From Isoetes taiwanensis (Eukaryota > Streptophyta > Lycopodiopsida > Isoetales > Isoetaceae): a stretch of DNA of 64,000 bases. The DNA lies in contig JAJEKV010000032.1 in the NCBI GenBank assembly GCA_021234155.1, forward strand, positions 13,904,283-13,968,282, read 5' to 3'. Below, piece after piece: positions 44,388 to 53,462 of the stretch. The notes under the pieces are model-generated. The model was not told the origin of the DNA, searched no databases, and saw only the letters and a list, made by a program, of their open reading frames with translations. A program made the position numbers and the translations under genes. Each line of letters begins with the position of its first letter. Positions within the stretch are counted from its first letter, which is position 1.

Positions 44388-44709
44388 GGGTGAAAGCATG
44401 ATACGGTGTACCACTTTTGGAACCCTCAAAATTACCTTCACTGGGTACTTTTAAAACTGGTACTTTCTGTTTTTTCTTCCCATTAAAATCAATTCAAAAC
44501 CTTTGAATTGAAGGTCAATAACATGTCAATATATGGTATTAGAGGATAACAATATTATAAGAGACTAAAATTAATGAATCAACTTTCAAACTTATTGTTT
44601 ATTGAGACATTTATGCAAGTTCATAGTACCTAGTGTTGGGTACCTTTTTGGGTAGTTTTGCACTCCCTAAAAAGAACTTTAGATGGTACACCCTAGCATG
44701 CTTTCACCC
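44388..44709. mobile_element. Non-autonomous element C (322 bp), same family as A
   Basis: The left end GGGTGAAAGCATGATACGG.. and the right end (read inward) GGGTGAAAGCATGCTAGGG.. agree at 23 of 25 bases. A 4-bp target duplication TACT flanks it at 44384-44387 and 44710-44713. It has no coding sequence and lies in the intron of the element A transposase. It independently confirms the terminus and the 4-bp duplication length for this family. Confidence 0.85.
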
Positions 44710-45778
44710 TACTATGTAAACAATGTATAAATGTAAACAATGTAAAATGCAATACATTTCATGAAAACCATGTGTATTCATTAACAGGTCACTCGGAACA
44801 GAACTAGAATGTACAGAAGAAAGTGAATTGATTCAATTACAAGAGCAAACCTGTGAGATATCAAGGTATTGTATTGCTTGTGTTCTCCTCTTCATGACAT
44901 CTCTAACCTTTGGTAAAACTTTGGTATTGTCAAGCCAAAATTCACGAACCTGACATTTGATTGAATCATCGATTCTATTTGATCTTGGCATCCTTCCTGC
45001 CAAAGCCCATACATTTGCTCCACTTAATGACATTATCTTCCTTCTTGCTGCAGCTTTGGATAAATTTCTTGGCTGTATCTTTAGCAATTTTGAAGAAACA
45101 TTCTTGTTTATATCTCATTTTTTTCCAACAATCATTGATAACAGTGAATGTTTTGCAGCCAATTTATCTTTGCTATTAGCAGACTTTACTTCTTGAAGCC
45201 CATCTTTCAAGTTTCTGATCATTGATTTCATAACAATAACTTCGAAGGATTTCCAATTATGAGGTTCGAAAACAGAAAAAGCCCGTCATCAAGCAACAAA
45301 CGATCACAAAAACTAATCTTTGATTCGGGCCGAAGCGTTTGCCGAATCGAGGATGCAATCCACCGATTGCCAACACGCCGCTTTATTTGTTTTGTGGCAT
45401 AACACCGGCCAATGTCGGCATACTTGGCGCTTAGAACCATCACTTCCATTGGAATTCTCACCCTCCATGAACATTGAAATTGATTTGTATTTCTTGTAGA
45501 TTCAATTGGCATGTGTTTGCTACGGAATTCGAATTGGTGTTCGATCTCGTGAAAGGGGGAATTTCTAAAGGGAGGGACGGATCCATTCGAATTGGTTCGG
45601 TGGTTAACCAAGAATTTTGGGGGGAATGTCAGGGATGATCTTGCAATCATTGCATATCTGACACAAAATGACAAACCATAGTATCTTGATGTACATCTAA
45701 AATGTACCCCAAAAAAGCACAAATTCGTCCTTCAATTCAGTACGATGTACGTACACCCTTTCATGCTTTTACCCAATC

Positions 45779-47250
45779 ATTGCATGGAAGACAACATCAA
45801 CGTTACTCTGCAGTAATAATTGGTGAGGTTCATAAAGAACCGGTGACACTTTCTCACGGGTTGCCTGGCTTTGGTCTAACAGGTGAAGAGAATTGGCCAG
45901 TTTGATAATGTGGAGTAGGTTTCCTATAACAATCGGTGAAGTGAGATCAAGGGTAGAGGTTTCGAAGCAAGCTTGCTCTGTTAGCATTCCACGTGTTGTT
46001 ACTTCAGCTACAACTATTTCTCTTTCACAATGAAACTATTGTTTATCAATCCATATGATTTTGGATGCTTCATCTCTAGCTTAAATATAATGCGTGATTC
46101 ATCTTCTGGTTTGATTAAAGTTCCAAACCTACAATATAAATGCATTCTTGTGGCCACTGTTTGATTGATTTGCACGACTCAAAAGGGCGTGGAATAATTC
46201 GCCTATTGTGTGCACAAGAATCTGTTTGTTGATTGAAGCTGAAGGCAGGCCAGAATATCCAATACGTTGGAAGCAAACAGAGGGCTTAAACTCTAAACTC
46301 TTTTTGAATCTGCAGCAAATGTTAGAACAGACAAAGGGAAGGAAACAAAGGCGGGTTTTGCAGCATTGCATTGTAGAACCAGAAAATCAATACCTTGTAA
46401 AAAAAAAACATTATGTTAACTGAAGAAACATTAAAAAACAAATACCTTTGTAAGTATGAGCAAAAATCCACCTCGTGATAACCTTCCGTCAGTAAAAATC
46501 CACTCCGACAACAAGAATCCAAGAGGGCAAGTACACATGCACACATGCACTTGCGCATGCACAGTACACATGCATACACATGCACATGCACACACATGCG
46601 CAGTGTTCATGCACAAATACATGCAGAGAATAACAACAACCCTCGGAGTGTTTCAGCCAACGAAAATTAACGGCCCATAAATGGTGCACTCTAGAAATAC
46701 TATTTTGTACACCGCAACAAATACAACAACGAAATCATAGAAAAACCATGTGAAAAAACGTATAAAAATCTAAAAATAACCCCCTGTTATTATGCTAGAT
46801 ATTAGTTCACTATCATAGTTCTTTATAGTAGTTAGTTAATATAGTTTATTACTATGTTTTATTGCTACACTTTAATTATGTTATGAATGAACCACTAATG
46901 ATTTCTGTTTTAATTGTTTGTGTAAATTAAAGTGGTTTCTTAATAAGGCTATGTATATTTTTCGTACGAACTAATGTTGTTCCATACAATATTATATCTA
47001 ACCTTTTAGTAATGGTTTTTCATCAAAATAGTGATATTTGGGACAAGGTAACTACTAATAGTTTTGTCATCAAGATAGTAATATTGTAAATATGCAACTG
47101 ATATTGGTTTAAGAAATATTTTTATTTATTTATTTATTATCACGCCTTCAGACCCTCAGGTCCATCAGCGAAAATAGAAAACAACAGTATTAATCAACAA
47201 AGGCTCACCATTGGGCGAGCAAGTTTTCAGCCATCTTATATAGAGCTAAT
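45779..47250. other. No recognisable gene; CACATG microsatellite
   Basis: Unassigned AT-rich DNA. An imperfect CACATGCA repeat lies at about 46530-46615 and produces spurious Cys/His-rich frames on both strands. TCACTATCATAGTTCTTTAT near 46808 resembles TCGCTATCATAGTTCTTTAT near 26907, just outside the MITE. Confidence 0.5.
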
Positions 47251-47255
47251 AACTC

Positions 47256-47873
47256 TTCTTTTTTTTTTTTTTTTTTTTTTTTGAGGGTAAGAATTTTTTT
47301 GATTAATATAAAAATGGTACACGACCTTTTTGTGGGCTCCACAATAGGCCAGATAGGAAGTGTAATAAGCACATGGTCACCAGATAGAAAAAATTAATTC
47401 AGAAAAACAAGACAGATATCAGCCTAAACGCCAATATATGATGATGCCTCTGTACTCTGTCAACGCGCCCTCAATCCTTCCATATAGTAACAGGAAAATA
47501 TGTATCTCTCCACTCTTCCCATTCAGTACTAGAGGGCATGGCCCTCTTCCATCCAGTGCAGGTACTATGGAAAGTCTGTTGCATTAGTAGAGCCCTACTA
47601 TAAATGATACCTCCAAACCATGAAGCACACTCCCGAAAGATATGTCTAGAAGCACAGATTTTTTAGCCTGGAGACCCTACGCAAGAAATGCATTCTCGAA
47701 ATTCCCCTGTCTTCTCCTATCTCTAGTACTATTGAAGGTGTAATCCCTTTCCATGAGCATATCTCAGCCACCCTGAAGCACCACCCGAAGTATTTCAGCA
47801 GAGATAAACCTGTGTACTAAGGAGAACTGATCTCCATCTTCCCATAGAAAGAATACTATGAGTGGCGCCCACT
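47256..47873 (-). mobile_element. LINE 3' end with poly(A), cut by an LTR
   Basis: A T run of more than 25 bases at 47256-47282 is a poly(A) tail on the minus strand. Read on that strand, a frame contains LCASRHIFRECASWFGGIIY and SRALLMQQTF, resembling the end of plant LINE reverse-transcriptase proteins, followed by a 3' UTR ending AAAAAAATTCTTACCCTC. That ending matches the retroposon at 1549-3006. The 5' side stops where a truncated inverted LTR begins at 47874. Confidence 0.5.
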
Positions 47874-48340
47874 TGATACAAACGGTTTACCTGTCTGCAA
47901 AACTTTCAAACACTGTTATTTAAAACAACCTGGAATCTCCAGAATAAGATCTCTCGGCACAACTTATCCACCCAACCGGGCTCTGATTTGCAAACACGGC
48001 AAGTTCTGAGCTCAAATTCCTCCCAATTCTGAGAGTCTGCTAACCACCTGGAAAGCCTCTCTGGGATTCTCTGGAATTCTCTAGAGCAAAGGAGGCACTT
48101 AAATTCAACCACAAATTACTAGAGGATTTTCAGCAGTCAAACTTCTATATCACGCTAGACACTTTCTGCCCCTTCAATTCAGCAGATCCGGTTTCATTTA
48201 TACTACTCTAAAAGGTGTTAGTTGATCTAATTATGGTTTTTTCCTTTACCTTTTTCTAAATCCGTCTACCTTTTTCTAGAGTCCAGCCAGTTACGATGGC
48301 TCAGGAACTCATTCCGGCCTTTTCTGCAAAAAGGCAGTTT
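47874..48340 (-). repeat. Truncated inverted LTR
   Basis: This is the reverse complement of the 3' portion of the LTR at 48363-49114 (it starts TGATACAAACGGTTTACC). It ends within the LTR at AAAAGGCAGTTTGTTCC and switches to a short plus-oriented LTR word (CCTGCGGCAGATGG) before the complete LTR begins. This looks like a template switch or self-integration product. The frame encoded on both orientations (LCSREFQRIPERLSRWLADS) recurs in all three LTR copies and has no known function. Confidence 0.75.
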
Positions 48341-48362
48341 GTTCCTGCGGCAGATGGAGAAT

Positions 48363-49114
48363 TGATACGGCACTAGCTTGGGGGCGTGGCTCAGAGAAAG
48401 GATTTGCAGAAAAACACAGAGGCAAGGGTTCTTTTTATTGATGTTAAACCTTAGGTGTTTTAAAATTATAAGTTACACTAGAGTACTATCGAAATCTAAA
48501 ATAAACCATTGAAATGTTAAAGGTTAAGAAACGAGTGAAAAATAAAAACAACGGATTAGTTAACAAAAGTTAAATGTGTTAAAAAACTAAAGAAACAAAC
48601 GGCCGCTACAACCGCGACCTGCGGCAGATGGAAGATCCGATTGGAACCAACTGCCTTTTTGCAGAAAAGGCCGGAATTAGTTCCTGAGCCAGCGTAACTG
48701 GCTGGACTCTAGAAAAAGGTAGACGGTTTAGAAAAAGGTAAAGGGAAAAACCATAATTAGATCAACTAACACCTTTTAGAGTAGTATAAATGAAACCGGA
48801 TCTGCTGAATTGAAGGGGCAGAAAGTGTCTAGCGTGATATAGAAGTTTGACTGCTGAAAATCCTCTAGTAATTTGTGGTTGAATTTAAGTGCATCCTTTG
48901 CTCTAGAGAATTCCAGAGAATCCCAGAGAGGCTTTCCAGGTGGTTAGCAGACTCTCAGAATTGGGAGGAATTTGAGCTCAGAACTTGCCGTGTTTGCAAA
49001 TCAGAGTCCGGTTGGATGGATAAGTTGTGTCGAGAGATCTTATTCTGGAGATTCCAGGTTGTTTTAAATAACAGTGTTTGAAAGTTCTTGCAGACAGGTA
49101 AACCGTTTGTATCA
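48363..49114 (+). repeat. 5' LTR of the second gag-only element
   Basis: 752 bases. It contains a palindrome GCCTTTTTGCAGAAAAGGC near 48651 and a short frame with a CxxC...CxxC pattern (FKCILCSRE ... CRVCKSE) shared by all LTR copies. Confidence 0.9.
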
Positions 49115-49200
49115 AGTGGTATCAGAGCTGTTGTATCCTAAGATCCTGTGAAATGGCCCAGAACAAATTTAATCTTCCTGTAGACTAGTATAATCACGCT

Positions 49201-50257
49201 ATGAATGTTGCTGCGCAGATTGCAGCATAGATTGGCATGCCTACATCTGCTAGTTTTGAAGAGAACCAGAGGAAACTTGAATATGTAGCAATTTTGTATG
49301 GGCACTTGCCAGACATATTCCAACAGCCTCCTTTGCCTGCAAGCACTCCACCAGTTACTCCACCACCACCACTTGATTCTCCTACTGCAGTTGCCAATGC
49401 CAGAACAAGTCGAATTAAGTGGTTAGAGAAGGTAGAAGGAATGTTGTCATATGCAGGAGATAAGCGGGGTCCACCAGCAGTTCTGGGATTCCTGGCCAGT
49501 TGGGAAAGTTTCTTTGAAAGAGTAAATGCTACGGAGGAGCAGAAACTACAAGCTATGGACAAATATTTAACTGACGTAGCCATAATATGGTGGCAAGGGC
49601 GTAAGAAATTGTTACCTCGGATAAAAACCTGGACAGCTTTTAGAAAAGCATTCGAGTCGCACAACTTGCATGCAAATTATTACCCAGATCTTAAAAGACA
49701 GTGGGATCTTTTTAAGCAAGGGGAACATGAATCGGTACATCATTTTTACTTCAAGTTCTCCTACTTAGCGGTACAGATGGGAGAATTACAGCCAGGAGGA
49801 CTATCTGAAAGCGAAGTGACGCGAAAATTTGTAGCTGGATTATGAGATCCGTTATACGCAGAGTTATGCTTTGCAGAACTAGCGACTATTGATGAAGTAG
49901 TGCGAAAGGCTGAAGCCGCAGAGATGAAACTCAATCCTAGTGCAGTATGGTATGATATCTGGGAGGGGTACCCTCAAGAGAAGAATTTTAAGCCAGACAA
50001 TGGCAAGGGATCTGAATAAGAGGAGCAGAGTAAGTAATGATGAAATCCGTACGAAGAAAAGCAATGGAGAACGCGGGATGGCCAAAGCACAGACAAATGC
50101 ACCCCCAGGAGGATGTTTTATATGTGGAGGTCCACACTATAAGAATCAATGTCCAAAAGTTGTATCCAAAGGGGATCCTGAGCAACCGAAGGAGGATACT
50201 CGAGCAAAAGCCCGAACATCTGCGCAGATTGCCCATGTTCATATTGCAGAAGCCTGA
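49201..50257 (+). pseudogene. Gag of the second LTR element
   Basis: An ATG at 49201 is followed by an in-frame TAG at 49228; the main frame then reads FEENQRKLEYVAILYGHLPD, a Pro-rich linker, VLGFLASWESFFERVNATEE, QKLQAMDKYLTDVAIIWWQG, and YPDLKRQWDLFKQGEHESVH to a stop at 49843. The W......A..WW......F...F...F.P ... L...KQG..SV..Y...F pattern is the Ty3-type retrotransposon gag domain. After a frameshift a zinc knuckle follows near 50112-50160 (CFICGGPHYKNQC, one residue shorter than the usual CX2CX4HX4C). Stops and shifts mark it as degraded. Confidence 0.8.
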
Positions 50258-50779
50258 AAAGGTTCTTGAAAGTTCCCACGCTAAGTTTGACAAGGAAAAG
50301 TATGAAGACTATGAAAGAAGTCGGTTTCAAATTGGCTACGTGGGTAAAAACAAGTAGGGTAAAATGTCTGTGTAGACATGTGTGTGTGGTTTGAGCATTG
50401 TATTCATTTGGTTTGAGGTAATGAAAGTTTCTTTTTCAAATGAATGTTGCTCTAGGTTTTAGAAGGGGGCAACTGTGACTGCAGCACAGAAGCCAGACCC
50501 TTAGAACTATCGGGCAGATGGTAAGTTTACCAGCCCAGAAGAAATCCTTTCAAAGCAGATAGTCAGGTGACTAGCTTAGAAAGAAAGGTGGTTATTCCAG
50601 ACAAAGCAGATAGTCAGTTGACTAGCTTTGGGAAAGATTCCAGACAAAGCAGATAGTCAGTTGACTAGCTTTGGGAAAGAGTCCAGATAAAGAAGGTAGT
50701 CAGTTGACTAGCTTTGGGACAGATTGTTACTCTCTAAGGCAGATGATCAAGGACGATCAGCCTTGGGAAGGGAGGGAAT

Positions 50780-51516
50780 TGATACGGCACTAGCTTGGGG
50801 GCGTGGCTCGGAGAAAGGATTTGCAGAAAAACACAGAGGCAAGGGTTCTTTTTATTGATGTTAAACCTTAGGTGTTACACTAGAGTACTATCGAAATCTA
50901 AAATAAACCATTGAAATGTTAAAGGTTAAGAAACTAGTGAAAAATAAAAACAACGAATTAGTTAACAAAAGTTAAATGTGTTAAAAAACTAAAGAAAAAA
51001 ACGGCCGCTACAACCGCGACCTGCGGCAGATGGAATTGCCGATTGGAACCAACTGCCTTTTTGCAGAAAAGGCCGGAATTAGTTCCTGAGCCAGCATAAC
51101 TGGCTGGACTCTAGAAAAAGGTAGACGGATTTAGAAAAAGGTAAAGGGAAAAACCATAATTAGATCAACTAACACCTTTTAGAGTAGTATAAATGAAACC
51201 GGATCTGCTGAATTGAAGGGGCAGAAAGTGTCTAGCGTGATATAGAACTTTGACTGCTGAAAATCCTCTAGTAATTTGTGGTTGAATTTAAGTGCCTCCT
51301 TTGCTCTAGAGAATTCCAGAGAATCCCAGAGAGGCTTTCCAGGTGGTTAGCAGACTCTCAGAATTGGGAGGAATTTGAGCTCAGAACTTGCCGTGTTTGC
51401 AAATCAAAGCCCGGTTGGGTGGATAAGTTGTGCCAAGAGATCTTATTCTGGAGATTCTAGGTTGTTTTAAATAACAGTGTTTGAAAGTTTTGCAGACAGG
51501 TAAACCGTTTGTATCA
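50780..51516 (+). repeat. 3' LTR of the second gag-only element
   Basis: 737 bases, closely similar to the 5' LTR; it lacks a short stretch near its start (TTAAAATTATAAG after CTTAGGTGTT). Confidence 0.9.
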
Positions 51517-52535
51517 CGCTCCAAGAGCGTACTTCCAACACAAGGTTCCCATCACTCCACTCCAGCAGCCACCTCAACCTCTTCCCTGTCACAGAGCTAC
51601 TATGGGCCATGGCATGTTTCCATGAACAAGTTGAGGAAGAAAAACACATATTACCTGCAACCACATGTACTCCAAGAGGGTGCGTTTAGCTTTCCTAGAA
51701 GGCATTACCACAGATTGGCTTCAAGCAAGATACTGCAACCCCAAAGAGCTATAACTGCCCACTTCAAGCCAGACACAAGCTATGGTAAATGTACACAAAA
51801 TTGCAAGCCTCCCGTCCTCTAATCCTGCTTTCATCAACCCTCTTCTCTGCCTTGCCTAGACAACCATATCTCCCTCTCCAGCTGGGATAGAGTAGGGGAA
51901 AATGCCCACAAACAGCATTAAGACAAGCAACAACACAGAAGATCTGAAAGCCATTTAGCTGATGCCTAAGGAAATGAGGAAATGATCAAAAACCATGACT
52001 AAAGACTGCAGTGAGTGCAGCCTTTACCGCAGTGCGTGCGGCTCCTCATTGCATGGAATAAACGAGGTCAAAACTTAAGCCATCTCCAACGCACAAACAA
52101 ATGAAATGACTTTACAAATCTGAAAGACCAAGCCTAAATAACTATCGGTGTGCCCTAGCATCAGCATAAAGATGAGATTTTGATAGGTCGTGAGCTTATG
52201 AGCTCACAATCACCAAGATCTATGGAGCGCAAGCTATCTGCTAGCATAGCACTATCTAAACCAAAGAACACAGAGCAAATGCTTGAAATAATCTCTAACC
52301 AGATCAAAACTTGTTGCAAGAAAGACACAGAGCTGGAAATAGCGGCCATATCCCCAATCTGTCCTCTATTGCAGCAAGCAGAATTGAAAGGGAAAGAGAG
52401 CACCTTACCATCTGCCACAGTTTTGGGAAGACAGAAAACAGCGAAGCTGCTCTTCCAGCAGCAGATCGTCAGACGTTTTTGCCTATGGTCTGGCGGCCGC
52501 CGCCGCCGCCCTAGTTAGGGCGCAACATTTTTTTT
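51517..52535. other. Unassigned stretch
   Basis: No gene recognised. The right end has a GCC-repeat (GGCGGCCGCCGCCGCCGCC, near 52492-52510), which gives Arg- or Pro-rich spurious frames. Confidence 0.4.
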
Positions 52536-52539
52536 CTCC

Positions 52540-53260
52540 TTACGGCTTTTTTCTTGTCCATAACTCATTTTTAGATTTCAGATATTCATAAAGATATGCT
52601 CCGAGATCTAATGGAGAAAGATCGAATAGCTTTGATAGAGAGCTACACGTGATATGGTGACTTTCTCGTATATACTCAAAGGCCGAGCATCTAATCAAAG
52701 CATGGTCTTCATCCTCCACTTGTACCCAGCTCTCTGGGGGTCCCTTGTTCTCGTCCCTTTTCAATCTGCAAAGAATGAGAACTAAGTCTGAATTTAGCAA
52801 TTAATTGCCGTTTTTTCTGGCTAAGCTCCATCTTTAGGTAGGCTTGCTCTTCATATACTACCATAGCATTAACTTCTTGTCTATAGAAATTTCGCTTTAC
52901 CCCAATATCGCCAATTGGCCACATCTTCTGTAATGCCCACTCAATCACATATGCACGCAAACCTACATCTGTAAGTGGGAGATCATTAAGATCCCTACCC
53001 CAAAAAGCCACCCAATCCACCAGGTGAGTATACCACCCTGCATGATGCTGTGTTTGAGATTCTATCAAGGCCTGCTTAGGTATCCTATTATCCCCCATGC
53101 TCCGTACCCTCTGATAGTAGGTAAGAGTTTGAAACAACGCTTCCACCTCCAGTGGATACAATCCTGCCTCTGCTAATAACATCTCATAAGGAGTTTGAAC
53201 TTTTACCCCCAGCTCCTCTAGCAGAAATCTCTTCTGCACCTTTGCTAAGACATACTCAAC
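52540..53260 (-). pseudogene. LINE 3'-region fragment
   Basis: The minus-strand frame 53239-52709 reads VQTPYEMLLAEAGLYPLEVE, ALFQTLTYYQRVRSM and KFRLSSHSLQIEKGR. After a frame change, 52740-52540 reads VEDEDHALIRCSAFEYIRES. This is the region C-terminal to the reverse transcriptase in a plant LINE family, the same family type as 25700-26190. The RT itself is absent. Confidence 0.65.
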
Positions 53261-53384
53261 TTAGAAACCATTGCTAATTTACGGGTGCAAGCTTTTATAT
53301 TAAAACAAAATATTTTTACACTGAAAAGCATGTGCATTGATGATTGGTACATGCATTATTATGATGTTTAACAAGATATATCAG

Positions 53385-53462
53385 AGGGCCCAGGGATTTG
53401 AACCCTGGTATTTCCATTTGGCCTAAACATTGTAACTCATAAGAGCCAACCAACATAGCTTG
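53385..53462 (-). other. tRNA-like segment (possible SINE)
   Basis: On the minus strand GGTTCAAATCC (53394-53404) is a perfect box B and TTGGTTGGCTCTTATGAGTT upstream is box-A-like. CCAGGG...CCCTGG flanks box B as a T-arm stem, but no acceptor stem is complete. Confidence 0.45.

Larger units (their letters stand above)
42149..45230 (-). pseudogene. Element A transposase (RNase H-like), defective
   Basis: Exon 1 runs from about 45230 down to 44851 (LAAKHSLLSM, KIQPRNLSKAAARRKIMSLS, VREFWLDNTKVLPKVRDVMK) with donor CACAG/GTTTGC; exon 2 starts at 43921 after TTACTGCAG. In order: KVRLRQFEYLKPDC, a Cys-rich cluster (NTCCCVKH; CTCCCSVC), ECDECGVKKLDICP, SVVDFAENYTL, EVQSEHW, YVSDDRKHDTHFVQYGF, YVWSDGCASQFKSA, VIWNFFGSGHGKGTHDGEAG, RVFWEVGKADV, and a C-terminal domain ending QLPAIVDDMD. 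Compared with B it lacks about 20 residues after EVQSEHW and has at least three frameshifts. The Asp in VVDF, the Asp in SDGC and the acidic residue after HGKG are the likely catalytic triad (inferred). Confidence 0.75.
36412..45774. mobile_element. DNA transposon A: 9.4 kb, 22-bp TIRs, 4-bp target duplication
   Basis: The left end GGGTAAAAGCATGAAAGG.. (36412-36433) and the right end (45753-45774) are perfect 22-base inverse complements. Flanking AATC occurs at 36408-36411 and 45775-45778. Plus-strand exons encode a protein series ending in a Ulp1-like domain and an HAD phosphatase-like domain; the minus strand encodes an RNase H-like transposase. A relative (B, 56.4-63.4 kb) carries the same parts, and a 322-base relative C sits inside A. 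The family is not one of the common plant superfamilies by its ends or transposase motifs. Several frameshifts show this copy is inactive. Confidence 0.85.
48363..51516 (+). mobile_element. Second gag-only LTR retrotransposon
   Basis: The LTRs (48363-49114 and 50780-51516) begin TGATAC and end GTATCA. TGGTATCAGAGC at 49117-49128 is the initiator-Met tRNA primer-binding site, and GGGAAGGGAGGGAA ends the interior as a polypurine tract. The interior (1.66 kb) has a gag but no pol. The five bases on the left and right (AGAAT, CGCTC) do not match, so one flank has been rearranged; an inverted LTR fragment adjoins on the left. Confidence 0.85.

Noticed and set aside
46489-46689. Cys-rich small secreted protein (CACVCMCMCMH...)
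   Set aside because: It is produced by the CACATGCA microsatellite at 46530-46615.
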